Origin: Hofstenia miamia | Lineage: Eukaryota > Xenacoelomorpha > Acoela > Hofsteniidae | Assembly: GCA_900660155.1 (NCBI GenBank) | Contig: CABFPE010000120.1 | Span: 1,312,185 to 1,376,184, forward strand | DNA: 64,000 nt | Reading direction: 5' to 3' | Shown here: piece by piece, positions 35,640 to 47,539 of the stretch | How positions within the stretch are numbered: position 1 is the stretch's first letter | Layout: the number at the start of each line of letters is the position of its first letter | Notes under the pieces: generated by a model | The model's input: the letters and a program-made list of their open reading frames with translations, nothing else | Database searches by the model: none | What the model was told of the DNA's origin: nothing | Translations under genes and position numbers: made by a program

Positions 35640-37160
35640 GCTCATTTGATTATGTGGGTTTTGAGACCCATACTTGTACATTTTCATCAGGTTGGTAGAT
35701 GACAGGCCGCATGGTTGTAAAAAGTTCGATTATAACAACACGTTTCCAGTGGGAATCTAATGAGTTTTGGAGAAATTCACTTTCCCCACCCCAGACTGTT
35801 GAATGTCGAATAAGAGTACAGATAGCTGAACTCAGCGGAAGAGAAGATGAGGTGTTTTAGTTTTCTCAACAAATACATCAACGATATAGCCCTCTTTTGC
35901 ACAGATTGGATATAAGATTTCTTGTCAATAGTGTATACACTTAGATGGGTTACCGCGGAATTGATACAAGGGTATCTGGGTACGGCTCTCGACTTAATCT
36001 AATCAGAAGTTCTTGTGATTTGGATTCACACACCAGGAACTCATTTTCTCCACAATATGCAGACAAACACTATGTCCCAGTATTAGCAGTCTTGCATGTG
36101 GGTGCCAGCAAAACACGTTTTGCCAACATCAGCAAATTTCATTAAATTGCTGTCTCGTAAACACCATCACTATAAACATCGCAAGTAGAAATGTTAAAAA
36201 AAATGCAAACGACAGACTGTGTTAAGCTACACCTTTTTTGTGTAGAACATGACATCGCTTAGACAGAAAAATGCCCACCTAATTTCTAAAATGCGTGTTG
36301 ACTTCCGGGGCTATTTTCCACGATTTTTGAAAAACCAAGCAGTGAGGCACACGGTCAAAAGCTTGCAAAGGTTCTATGGCAAATAGGCAGGCATAATCGA
36401 AATTATTACTGTAGAATGTATTTCAAACATTTTGGCGATGGATTATTGCTGCCTTCGCAGAGCTGTATTTCCGGAAACATGACAAGCATTCATTGTAGGG
36501 GATGTGATGTACTTTCTATGCATCAAGCACTCAAATACGAAACACGTAACTGAACTTGATCTCAAGTTGTCCAAAGTAATCGGTTTTCCAACTTTTGGGA
36601 TAGAATAAACATTGGATAGTTTCTGTAGGACCGGGAAACTCTGAATTCTAAAAAAAATGTTAAATACGCGGTGCATTACTGTTGCTATGTTCTGCGCGCC
36701 TTCACTAATAACAAAGAATGGGACTCCATCTGGATCTCAGCCTATTGCAGTTTCTTGACAGCAGCCTGATAAATTTCCATTAATGACAACTCCGGGAGTG
36801 CATCACTACGTTATCTGAGCTTGGGGTGATAGTACATAGTGATCAACTTAATCCACATCAATTTTGATTTGATTGGATTTTGGGTGTTTTCCAGTTTGAG
36901 TGCTAAAATGTCATCATTGAGATTAAACTTTTTTACTACAGATGCATATATTTTCAAAAATTCTTCATCATCAATGTTGTTTTGCATCAAGCATTCAGTT
37001 GAAAAGATGTTTGACACATCATTAGCTTTCAACGTAACAGTTCTGTATGAATATTGAGCCTCTAGCAAAAAATCACTCAGTGAAAATCTTGGTTATAGAA
37101 ACTGCTGAATCGTTAGTTAAACTTTGCTTGTTCGAAATTGGAGGTTGCCAAATATTTTAC
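35640..37160 (-). mobile_element. Decayed LINE reverse transcriptase (I/Jockey-like, second type)
   Basis: Minus strand, in order: YSYRTVTLKANDVSNIFSTE and LKIYASVVKKFNLNDDILAL (37060-36815), LPELSLMEIYQAAVKKLQ (36795), then VFNIFFRIQSFPVLQKLSNV (36670) with YSIPKVGKPITLDNLR and SSSVTCFVFECLMHRKYI (RT motifs 1-2). Motif A follows at about 36370 (ACLFAIEPLQAFDRVPHCLV, with the catalytic aspartate as glutamate). Motifs B and C are not recognisable. Multiple stops and frame changes make it inactive. It is distinct in spelling from the CR1-type pieces elsewhere. Confidence 0.7.
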
Positions 37161-38034
37161 TGAACTTAAATGTCCGGGCATTGTAGGTATGTGTTTCTGA
37201 AGGCATTCCGGTGTCAAATGTCCACACTGTCATTGAATCAAGGTATTGTTAATAAATCACACAAACCTCAATCTCTAAGAGCTCTTCATGATATCAAATG
37301 TACAGAAGAAATTGAACAATGAAACATACAGAAGACACAATTTCAAAAATCAAGATTGGGAAAACTAAAGAAATGATAACATAAAAGATCAAAACCTAAG
37401 TAGAGAAGGTAGGCATAATAATTTGAACCATTTACTGAAGTTGATTTAAATTGGAACCACATTTAAACTATATATGTATATTATTCGTGAGCCGCTAATT
37501 TAGATATAAGAAAACTCTCATCTTTGTTGGACATCTGGATGATGAAAGCTGATATTATTTATGAAAAACCGAACACGGGGTTTCATTTCTGAGAAAACTT
37601 GGGCTTTGACGGTGCTGCAGAACAAAGTCTCATATATTCCATGCAGTACGTTAAAGCGACTTCGCTAATCTTTGATGCCCTGAACTTTGCACCATCTGCA
37701 GATGTGCAGGGTAATTAAATGTCATTAATTGTCAAAGACATAATCTAAATTACCTTCCAAAGAATGCAGCAAACGAAAATCTTTGTTAAATAGTGTTCGT
37801 GTCTCAAACCAAAAATAATTTCAGTAAACGAATTTTTTATTTCTTAAATTGCAATTAAACAATTTTTTGCAAAATATATTCTAATTTTTTATTGATTCCT
37901 TCCTTCAAATAAGTTGCATACGTGGCCTCAGAACTAGAATTTTAGAACCCAGTGCAGAGCCTAAGATTTTCAATCAACTTCAAGACCTGCTTCTATATAC
38001 AAATTATATGAATATACAGATATATATATTATAT
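37161..38034. other. Intergenic, no gene seen
   Basis: No recognised motif. It ends in a short (TA)n run that abuts the next element. Confidence 0.5.
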
Positions 38035-38501
38035 TAGTGCTGGATTCGGTTCGGTTAATCTGCAGGAGCCGATTAATCAGGTTAAAATCCGGTTAATTTA
38101 TTCTATTTTTGATTTTCAAAATTTATTAATTTCAATAATTGCAGTGTTACAAAGCAATAGAAATTGTAGCAAAGGGTTCAAAGATTTCTACTTGTTATAA
38201 TTCTCGTCCTAATCTCCATTTTGGCATACAAATAATTGAATTGCAATAATGCATGCACTATTTAAAAAAAATCAAATTGAAAAGAAAATGATGCATTGAC
38301 TCTAACATGTTTAAATTTGCATTATTGTTGTAGAGCATATTTCATTTAGATAAAATCATTCATAAAGTTCGAGATTTATTATTCTATTTCATTTTGTATA
38401 ACTACAACATTTCTTTCATTCAATTTTTATAGACTTTGCATTCAATTTCATTAATATTTGCTTCATAAAAATTTTATGTTTAAAATAACAAGGACGATAT
38501 A

Positions 38502-38542
<41 letters not shown>

Positions 38543-39002
38543 TATTGTATAAATGAGCGAAAACATAGAGATGACAAAAATGAAGTTGTATATTTTTCTC
38601 ACAGTCTGCTTTCAAATTGCTCCTTATTCATCTCAGTTGGAGGTAAAGACGAAAACATAATTTTGACACAGAAATTATGTCAATATTTAATGGTAAAAAA
38701 TGTGGACTTGCTTATGAACTCATTAAGGCAGATTACAAAACAAAAATGGACAAGATTAAACAATGCATACTTAAATTTTGCATCGGAATTCATTTGATTA
38801 AATTATTAAATATCGAATGTATGTAAATTTAATATATATATAATATTAAATATCGAATGAATATGTAAATTTTATTTTAGCACATAGAAATAAACCAATT
38901 TCATTTTGAATGGATAAAAACTAGAATATACTTTACTTTTTAACTTGAATATGATCCTAATTTTTCAATCTGGTTAAAGTATATAAGGGACGCACAGCAC
39001 TA
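38035..39002. mobile_element. hAT-like non-autonomous element with TAGTGCTG termini
   Basis: TAGTGCTGGATTCGGTTCGG at the left and CAGCACTA at the right form the short inverted ends typical of hAT. Subterminal GGTTAAT/GGTTCGG words occur near the left end (38048-38095) and CTGGTTAAAG near the right. There is a (TA)n run inside (about 38503-38537). Both ends abut AT repeats, so a target duplication cannot be told apart. No transposase is encoded. Its right end is repeated after a single-N gap at 39841. Confidence 0.6.
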
Positions 39003-39059
39003 ATATACATATATATATATATATGTATATATATACAATTCATTTATTAAATAAACTTG

Positions 39060-39840
39060 AAACAATTAAAAAACGGAAAGAAAGAATCAATTATCAGTAT
39101 CATCAGAGGAAATTAGTAATTGATTTAACAATATTAATGAATCTGTTACTCTGGATAAAACTGTGTTTCTAACATCTTTTCAAAATGCAACTTCAAAAGA
39201 TATCTTTAAATATTTAAGATCATTTCGTCAAAATTAGGTTTTTCTAATACCATCGAAAACACTATTGCAAATAGTTCAAGTAAAACCTGAACTGTTTTCT
39301 CTTGACTTTTCAATGATTTTCACTAAAAAAAACAAAGTTGATATACAATCATTTAAGAAAACACAATTAATATTCCTTGATGAATTTCATTTCACTGAAT
39401 TTGATATTTATCAAATTATCATAAAGATGAAAGTGACTTCGTCTCATTCAGTAGATGCCTTGCCTTCAATTTTCATTAAGAACACTGTATCATGTATTAT
39501 ACCTCATCTTTACATTATATTTAATCACATCATTGAAAATTGTATATTTCCTCAAATTTGGAAAATTTCGTACATTACGCCAATACATAAAAGCGGAAAT
39601 AGAACTCAAATTAATAATTATCGACCAATTAGTCTTCTTCTCAGAGTATAATTAATTTTTGAAAGATTGTTGTTTAATTTCATATACAATTATGTAGAAC
39701 CTAAATTAAGTAAGTCCCAACATGGCTTTAGAAAAGGTTCTTCTATGGTTACAAATCTCTTAGGATATCATGAATAGATTTACAATAACTTTGATGAGAA
39801 TATATCTTGCTATGCCATATACTTCGACATTTCCAAAGCA
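39060..39840 (+). mobile_element. LINE fragment: reverse transcriptase N-terminal half, cut by an assembly gap
   Basis: Open from 39265 to 39651: EFDIYQIIIKMKVTSSHSVD, then ENCIFPQIWKISYITPIHKS and NNYRPISLLLRV (RT motifs 1-2). The frame is closed by a stop but continues as FERLLFNFIYNYVEP, then SQHGFRKGSSMVTNLL and YAIYFDISKA (start of motif A), ending at the N at 39841. It has few lesions and so is younger than most LINE pieces here. The catalytic half is lost at the gap. Confidence 0.8.
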
Positions 39841-39841
39841 N

Positions 39842-39853
39842 CGCACAGCACTA

Positions 39854-39886
<33 letters not shown>
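39842..39886. repeat. Second copy of the hAT-like right end plus (TA)n after a one-N gap
   Basis: CGCACAGCACTAATATACAT follows the N at 39841 and duplicates 38991-39010. Either two contigs overlap or represent alleles with and without the LINE, or the LINE lies within a duplicated end. Confidence 0.75.
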
Positions 39887-39890
<4 letters not shown>

Positions 39891-40927
39891 ATAGGGATAA
39901 GACTTTTTAAATTTCTTATGAAATTCAAATTTTCTGTATTACAGCTGAGTTTTTGTCTAAAACTTATAAAATGTCTTTTTTTCTTTGCTGCTGCAAAAAT
40001 ATTTCACCTCCAGCTTCATAATTGTAAAATCATTTTCACAACAAATAGTTGGGCTAACTAATGGAAGCAATTTCTTGTTAAACATATTGGCATTAGCAAA
40101 ATCTTGCATCTTTTGGCTCCTGAGTGCTGTTTGATATCTGTCTTCTCTATCAATAAAGAGTCTTAGTATCTTTGGACAACATTTTAAGTAAAATGCTCAT
40201 TTACAGATCAAATTCAAACTTCATGTCTTTTAGTTTTGAACTAGAAGAATGATTAATTTTTATAGGTGATGTTTGAATTTAATTAAATATTAATTTATTG
40301 CCCTAGGAGTACATACTCAAACTCAACTCGAAGTCGAAATCTCACCTCAACATTTCGAGTACTCGAAAACAATTCGATATTAGCTTGAATGGGATCTATT
40401 TTTCTTTAATTTTTTACCCTGCAATTTCTAAGAATCCACAATATAAGTTTAAATATAATTGTATTGTTATATGTTGTTCTTGTACTATGAGAATTTTGGG
40501 AATATAGCATTAGTAAATTTGCAATTTCTGGTCCAAGCTAAAAATCTTGAGAATGCTTCCAACTGCTAAATCATAGGTATGCATACAATGTTGAGTAAAT
40601 TTAATCACATTGCACAACTTTACATGATTTCTATATTTGGATTTTATGATAATCAATGCTTAGAATAGCATCGGGATTTTGCTATATACCTATTGGGATC
40701 CCAGAGTTGAATTTATCATTTATTTGATTATTTTTAAATTGCAAATAAAAGCAGACGATCAAAAATGTTTATGGTTTTTCATTTGCGTTGATTACCTTTG
40801 AAAATTCTTTAGCATCTGCACGAAAGATTATTACGCAAAAGAAATTAGCTTTGGCGCCATTTTGTCGCAGGTGTCTTAAAAAATTGAAAGTAAACGCATA
40901 AAATTTTCCATTTCACAAGAATAACAG
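39887..40927. other. Intergenic with an ACTCGAA-word cluster
   Basis: 40310-40385 has repeated CTCGAA/TTCGAG words (CAACTCGAAGTCGAAATC, TTTCGAGTACTCGAAAAC). It resembles an end of the hAT-like short elements. No gene was recognised. Confidence 0.45.
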
Positions 40928-41155
40928 ATGTCTCCTTTCTTAAGACCTAAAAGAAATAATTTCTGGATTTATTTGCCCATAAAGTGTAAACAAACAAGGT
41001 TATGCATCTTTAATTCAGATTTAACATCAAACAAAAATAGACTCTTTCAACATTTAAAACATTGTCTAAACTTGGAAAAATTTCATTTCACAAAATACTC
41101 ATCTTGCCCAACTGTGAAATCTAACAAATTTTTTGCAAACATTGGGGACAGATAA
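40928..41155 (+). pseudogene. BED-type zinc finger remnant, possibly of a hAT transposase
   Basis: The open frame encodes NNFWIYLPIKCKQTRLCIF and SNKNRLFQHLKHC. An aromatic W-x(n)-C...C...L-x2-HL-x2-C arrangement is that of a BED finger, the N-terminal DNA-binding domain of many hAT transposases. The cysteine spacing is not canonical and nothing downstream (catalytic region, dimerisation domain) is recognisable. Hence it is a fossil exon of a transposase at best, with chance still possible. It lies between two hAT-like non-coding elements. Confidence 0.35.
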
Positions 41156-41270
41156 AAATTTTATAAGGTGCAAAACTGGCATTTTAGTTTACAGTGGATG
41201 ACCTTAGTTTAGATATTCGAATCCAGCGGTTAATTTTGCTAAGTGTTGAACAAGCAAAATGTAACCCTTA

Positions 41271-41696
41271 TAGAGGAGTGCGGGACTGATAGTAAGTTCC
41301 GATCAAGTATCTGAGCCTACCGGCACTGGAACCGATTACCGCAACTAAGAAAATTACTTCATGACCAAGCGGGACCGGGACCAGATACCTATATGTGCAT
41401 AATATCATGAATTCTCACCCTAGTATATATTAAGCATTCCATTTACTAAAAATAATGCACTTAGTATTAATTTCACCAGTTCCTTTATATTAATCTCCAG
41501 CTACATATTTTAGTTATCTACATTGTATATTTTCGTTATCAATTAAAAAATTCTAAGTTGAGATGTGGTAGCAAAATCAATTACCCAATGGCTATGGGGA
41601 CCAAAATTTACTTTTCGTGATTGGGACCAAAAAATACTTTCGCAATAGGGATCGTACGAGACCGGGACCAAATATACCTAGTCCTAAACACCTCTA
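41271..41696. mobile_element. hAT-like MITE with TAGAGG termini and GGGACC words
   Basis: The left end TAGAGGAGTGCGGGACT matches the inverted right end TAGAGGTGTTTAGGACT. The flanking octamers AACCCTTA and AATCTTTA agree at six of eight positions, as expected for an old 8-bp hAT target duplication. GGGACC/GGGACCAAA recurs near both ends. No coding capacity. Confidence 0.7.
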
Positions 41697-41913
41697 AATC
41701 TTTACCGTTTAATTTTTTTACCCTTTTATTCTCTGATAGTGAGGCTATAGTGCTGAATTACTCTTATAATACCTAAAGATGTAGTAATTTTTGCTTAACT
41801 AAGTGATCTAGAATATATTTAAAGGAAATGTTTCATGTTAATTAAATTTCTTTCAGCACATTAGCAAATGCAGCAACTAATCCAAACATAATGAAATCAT
41901 TCTTAGCTCTAAG

Positions 41914-41945
<32 letters not shown>

Positions 41946-44334
41946 NAGTTAGATATAGAGATGGAAATTAATCAATTCACTGATCCACACCCTCAAGCAT
42001 CATGGCCCACCAGTGAAGTTAGCATCAATTCAAACTTAATCAAATGCTCCAAGATGATACTTATTCACACAACTATTGACATAAACTTCTCAAAGTAAAT
42101 GCATTGTACAGTATATGTAAGCACCAAACAGTTAAAAACAAAGCAAATTAGTGAATATATTTGATGACTTCAATAAAAACCATAAACTAGTGATATTTCA
42201 TTTCTTAAGAGCATGCTGAAATAACACATAAGAGACAGCAATCAAAAAAATTATTATACTCAACATTAAAATAGTCCTACTAAAAGTTTTTTTTATATCA
42301 AGTCTTAGCATGATATTAATTTCAAAAGTTGACTGACAACTTCAAGTGCATCCTCTCCTTTAGGTTGATGTGATTATTTAAGAAAATGGACGATTGTTGA
42401 TACTGAATAAACTTAAAAAAATCATTAATGCGTTCCTTATAACTTGATAAAAGGAAGTAGATAGAAAAAATTTTTTCCAGAAATTTGAGGTATTTTATTC
42501 GCCATGCAAATAGGTAGTTTAAGTTGCATGAATTTCTGAGTGGGTTAAATAAATAGGTAGACAATTCCATTTATGTCTGGCTGAATGTCCTTAGCTAGAG
42601 TAAGGAAATAATTTAATTTTAGATACTGGAAATTGGAAGTAATTAAGGCATCAAGGAAATTTAGGTTGTTTCAAGCAATCTATTTAATGACATAATGTTG
42701 ACCCAATCTTCATTTTTCAGAAATCTGTTTTAGAAAGGCCTAAACAATATAAACCAGAAGGAAGTATATATTAATATATGTTAATTTTTGTTTATGCTCA
42801 TTGTAGAAGAACAATTTCTTCATATAATTTGAAAAAATGTATATACTTTTGTCTACATAGCTTCTATGTGGGCTTTCCTTCAATCAATTATTATTTATTG
42901 GCTTTGTGAACACCTATGCCCAGTTACAAGTGAAAATTGGATGCAGAAAAGTTTGCAATTTGTGACTAATTTTTTGTGAATTAAAAGGAGTTTATTATCT
43001 TCATAAAAAAACTCATTATATCTCAACAAAAGTCAAGTTTTTTCATGCTGCCATCTGATAATATCGCAACCCATACATTGATTAATACAAGACTATTGAT
43101 CATCTACATTGTAATATTTTGGGGTATGCTGAAGAAATTGTGCATAAGCACTAAATAATTGAATTCAAGAAGAGCTTAATTCTAGACAATTTATTGTGCA
43201 TAAGCACTAAATAATTGAATTCAAGAAGAGCTTAATTCTAGACAATTTTGATTTCTGATTACATCTATTCCTAGTGATAAGTCCAGTTATATTGTTATGG
43301 AACGAAATGGTGAAAATTATTCAGACAAAACTAAATAATGCCAGTGATACATATATTTTCAGATTTTGTAAGACTGACAAACAAGTTAAAGTTTCCAATT
43401 ATTCAATAATTAAGTAGTTGGAGAAGTGATTTGCATTTTACGGAGTTAAGATATGTAAGTACCTTTCATGTTGTTATGCATTAAAAATTTTAGGAATATT
43501 TTTTAAATGCATAACAATCATATATATATATATATATATATTTGGATTATAGTTGATTTAATATACATGTATAGCTCTAAAACATGTAATGAAAAATGAT
43601 ATAATGTAAAAAAATTTCTAATGAATACACATAAATCTCAACAGTTCCAATAATGGTTGCTCTTCGTGAATTTTAAAATTTTGAGTCATCACGTTTGACT
43701 GAAAAATATTTGCGCAAATTGAAAGTGAAAAAACGGAAACGAGAAATATGGTTAAATGAAATACACTGAAAAATTACCTTCTCCATTGCAGTGAGACTCC
43801 CTACATCCGGGAAAAAAATGTTCATACATATTCAATAATGTTCTTCTTAAAAATTTTAGCAAAAGTTAAGTAACTTCAACTTATTGCCTTTTTTGAAAGC
43901 AAAAAGTTAAATGTTACTATTTTGAAAATATACTGTGTTACTCTTGACCTGATCAGCAAATGGTAGTCCAGAAGTCACTACAGTAAATGAAATAAAAAAG
44001 AAAAAGAACAAAAAACATAATCTATTGTCAATCACGTTTGAGAGAAATTTATTCAACAATTGAAGAATGCATATATAACAATTAAAGTTTATAGTTATAT
44101 TTGATCATAAACAAACACTTTTCATGTTATTAATACCAAATAAATTTATATCTAAATTTTTTATCATTGTTAAGAAAATATATGCAAAAATCATTGATAT
44201 TTATTGCATCTCTTAATACTTGAAGTTTGTGCAAGTTTGTATTTTCTAAGAATAGATTTGAATATTTTTAAGATGATTAAATTAATTTTTAGGCCAATAT
44301 TAATGGTATGTATACAATAAGGAACAAATAAATC
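41697..44334. other. Intergenic with (TA)n runs and a small tandem repeat
   Basis: (TA)n at about 41916-41945 ends in a single N (41946), and there is another run at about 43520-43541. An exact 56-bp tandem repeat lies at 43137-43248. An open minus-strand stretch (42570-42322) has no convincing homology. No gene was identified. Confidence 0.5.
43137..43248. repeat. 56-bp perfect tandem duplication
   Basis: The unit beginning ATTGTGCATAAGCACTAAAT occurs twice head-to-tail with no visible difference, so it is very recent or an assembly effect. Confidence 0.9.
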
Positions 44335-45472
44335 TTCTAGAAAATTTTTCAATTTTCACAAAATGTTTGTATCCAAAATTTTAGAAATATGGGGATACAG
44401 AAATTGCTAAAAATTTCAATAAAATCACAAAAATCAAACTAAAGTCTGTACTGTTCTTTTCAGTTGTATTTTAGTAATGGGCTGTGCTGTTAATTCAGTT
44501 TAATAAATATTACAAATGAAGATGTAAACAAAAACAACAGAAAAGGTTTTCTCGTACCTAAAAATTTAATTCTCGTTAATCACAAGCAGACTTTGTATAT
44601 TGGTTGTATCTTCAGATTTATTCGTAAAATTTGTCACTATATTACATGTATATTATGAATACTTGATAATACCCACTTGAGAAAAACTTTTCAAGTACTT
44701 GAATCTACTTGATACTTGGTAAATGCGATACTTGTTAATAACCTACTCGAAATGAAAATATTAATTTTTTGAAATCTTTAGTCAAGAAATTACTTTCATT
44801 GCCCTTGTTTTACAATTTATACAACCCTATAACATAGCACAAAAATCGCTGTTCTTAATAGATCTTAGATGCCCAGCACTATTGACATTATAAAAATATT
44901 ATAAATATTCTAGAAAATTTTTCAATTTTCACAAAATGTTTGTATCCAAAATTTTAGAAATATTGGGATACAGAAATTGCTAAACATTTCAATAAAATCA
45001 CAAAAATCAAACTAAAGTCTGTACTGTTCTTTTCAGTTGTATTTTAGTAATGGGCTGTGCTGTTAATTCAGTTTAATAAATATTACAAATGAAGATGTAA
45101 ACAAAAACAACAGAAAAGGTTTTCTCGTACCTAAAAATTTAATTCTCGTTAATCACAAGCAGACTTTGTATATTGGTTGTATCTTCAGATTTATTCGTAA
45201 AATTTGTCACTATATTACATGTATATTATGAATACTTGATAATACCCACTTGAGAAAAACTTTTCAAGTACTTGAATCTACTTGATACTTGGTAAATGCG
45301 ATACTTGTTAATAACCTACTCGAAATGAAAATATTAATTTTTTGAAATCTTTAGTCAAGAAATTACTTTCATTGCCCTTGTTTTACAATTTATACAACCC
45401 TATAACATAGCACAAAAATCGCTGTTCTTAATAGATCTTAGATGCCCAGCACTATTGACATTATAAAAATAT
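44335..45472. repeat. 565-bp near-identical direct repeat without an N
   Basis: 44335-44899 and 44908-45472 align over 565 bp with very few differences (for example TATGGGGATAC versus TATTGGGATAC). An 8-bp spacer separates them. Each copy contains a TACTTGA-word cluster (44660-44760 and 45233-45333) like those of the hAT-like elements. Either it is a real recent tandem duplication or two haplotypes were placed in series. Confidence 0.9.
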
Positions 45473-47177
45473 CCTGAGCTATGGATTTTTTTTACGGTTG
45501 TAGTTTCTATCATCATTATGCAAATAATCCTAAATTAGATCTTAAGATAATTGCATGCGTAGTTATGTCAGAGACAAAGTTCCACTAATCCGTAAACAAT
45601 AATACTTATAAAAGAAATAACTTTATTGACAAGTAAATCAAAGAGTTGGTTTGTCCCTATTTGAGTGGGAACTGTGTTACTTATTTCGATCCCTCGCAAC
45701 TTTCGAGACCTCATAGAAGAGATAGATGAAAGCGACTCGCCGATGAGGCAACGTTTGTGTGTAGCTCTGTATTCTTGTAATAAATTAATGCGTTTATGGA
45801 GTGGAAATGAGTTGTTCTTTATGGTTGAATATTATTATGTTGTTGTTAAATTGCAATTGGCAAGATTATCGTCCTTTGAAGTCTGATTCAAACGTAGCTA
45901 TCACCAGATCTCTGACAACGTTTACCGTTTGCAAATAAAATTCCGACTTTATAAAAGATTGCGGCGAGTTTGCACGCAAACACAAAGAAAAAACCATGTA
46001 ATCAGCCAGAAATTCACATGTGCACGTGTAGTTAGTGAGCGTGACGTCACAAATTCACAGTTATGTTAGAAAAGTGATCAAAAGTTAATTAAACTCACAA
46101 GAAATATGTAAAAGAGAAGATCAGAGAAACGTGTTTTATAGCCATGAGTGCTTAGATAATTTCGCAAAGCCTATGTAAACTACAAATAATTCACATAAAA
46201 ATATTAAAGTGCAAGCAGCTAATAACGCATTTTATATTTTAAATGAACACGTATGAAGGACAATTTCCAATTTTAATACACGTCTTTGTAGTTTTAAGTG
46301 CATAAAAAATAAATATATTACATGCATAAATCATTTTAATATCTAAGTTTTCTCTAGATATATTCATAAGCAAGTATTCTCTATTGATGCTACAGTTACA
46401 ATATTAAAAGTGAATTTATGTGCAATATTTTGAATGTAGGAAGTAGTTGGCGTTGATAAGCATACATATAATTATGAGCTAATAAAATTCTTTTCTGGTA
46501 TCGAAATTTCTTAAGCTATAACTTCATGAGTGTGAAATCCTTCCCAATTAAGAGTTATGCCTTATATTAGACTAATTGAATGTACTACAATCTCTCAATT
46601 CTTGTATTTATGAAGTTTTATAGGCTTTTTCAGAAATTTCTTAATTGAAATCTGGTAATTCACATTCTTGTTCTTTAATAGAATAAAGCAGTCATCATGG
46701 CTTTGCTTTTTTGTTTTATCTAGAATTTATAAAATAATAAATTAATATGTACCAGGGAAACTGCTAAAAACCACATGTTTCCAATAAACTATATGGCGTA
46801 TAAGCTAATAGATATGCAAAAATGCATTAGACATGTTAATCTTCTAATTCACTACCAGAATAAGTAGTTGAGCGCTTGGACTTTTTGCACTCAAGAAGAC
46901 GTTTTTATGTTAAGATATTCAGTCCACACACAGACTGAATATTATTATTTATTTATCTAAAAGTTATTTGATCGCAACAGCACTCTATTTAAAAGTTTTA
47001 AGACTAATAAATATAACTGAGAAAATTAAGCTTTGATCATTATTTATGATTAATAAAATTTGACTCTGTTCTAGCGAATGAAAAATTAGCTAACATCATT
47101 ACACGTAGATGTGTTCCAAATGTGGTAAATATATATTTTGTTTAGGGAAAACATTTAACTGCATTTATTGTTTAGAT
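45473..47177. other. Intergenic, possible promoter region near 45.9-46.05 kb
   Basis: 45640-46080 is less AT-rich and has a TATA-like box, an E-box and a CRE-like palindrome. No coding exon could be tied to it. Confidence 0.4.
45950..46049. promoter_or_regulatory. TATA/E-box/CRE-like motif cluster
   Basis: TATAAAAG at 45950-45957, CACGTG at 46023-46028 and the full CRE palindrome TGACGTCA at 46042-46049 fall within 100 bp of locally GC-richer DNA. Their co-occurrence suggests a promoter, but the gene it might serve is not visible and chance cannot be excluded. Confidence 0.25.
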
Positions 47178-47531
47178 CAATGGTCTTCAAACTTTTACCT
47201 ATGTTTCTCTTTTCCTCTTAATTGTCTTAGCAGGACCAACCCTTCCCTAAAAAAATATCACTAATAAAATATTAAAGATATAGTATTATTCATTATTTTG
47301 AAGGAAAACTAAACTAAAATGTCGTTGTTTTTTTTACTTCATTGCTATAAAAAATAGAACAACAACAGCTGCGTGAATATTTTTACTCTTAATATTTTAA
47401 AATAATGCAAATTTCTGTAGAAATTCAATTCTCAGTAATGAAAACACCAAATTTGTTAGTTTTTAGTGTGGACCCTCAGTAAAGTTACATGGATCTCTAG
47501 GGTCCATGTAGACCCGGGTTGAGAACCACTG
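47178..47531. mobile_element. hAT MITE with perfect 8-bp target duplication
   Basis: The left end CAATGGTCTTCAAAC matches the inverted right end CAGTGGTTCTCAACC. The octamer GTTTAGAT flanks it exactly on both sides (47170-47177 and 47532-47539). 354 bp, non-coding, with the inner GGACC...GGGTCCATG words usual for this MITE type. The intact duplication fixes the superfamily as hAT and the limits to the base. Confidence 0.92.
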
Positions 47532-47539
47532 GTTTAGAT

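Noticed and set aside
42322-42570. 82-codon minus-strand frame thought to be a LINE C-terminus
   Set aside because: It lacks the WN-x-LP-x-EI signature and similarity to other LINE ends was only superficial.
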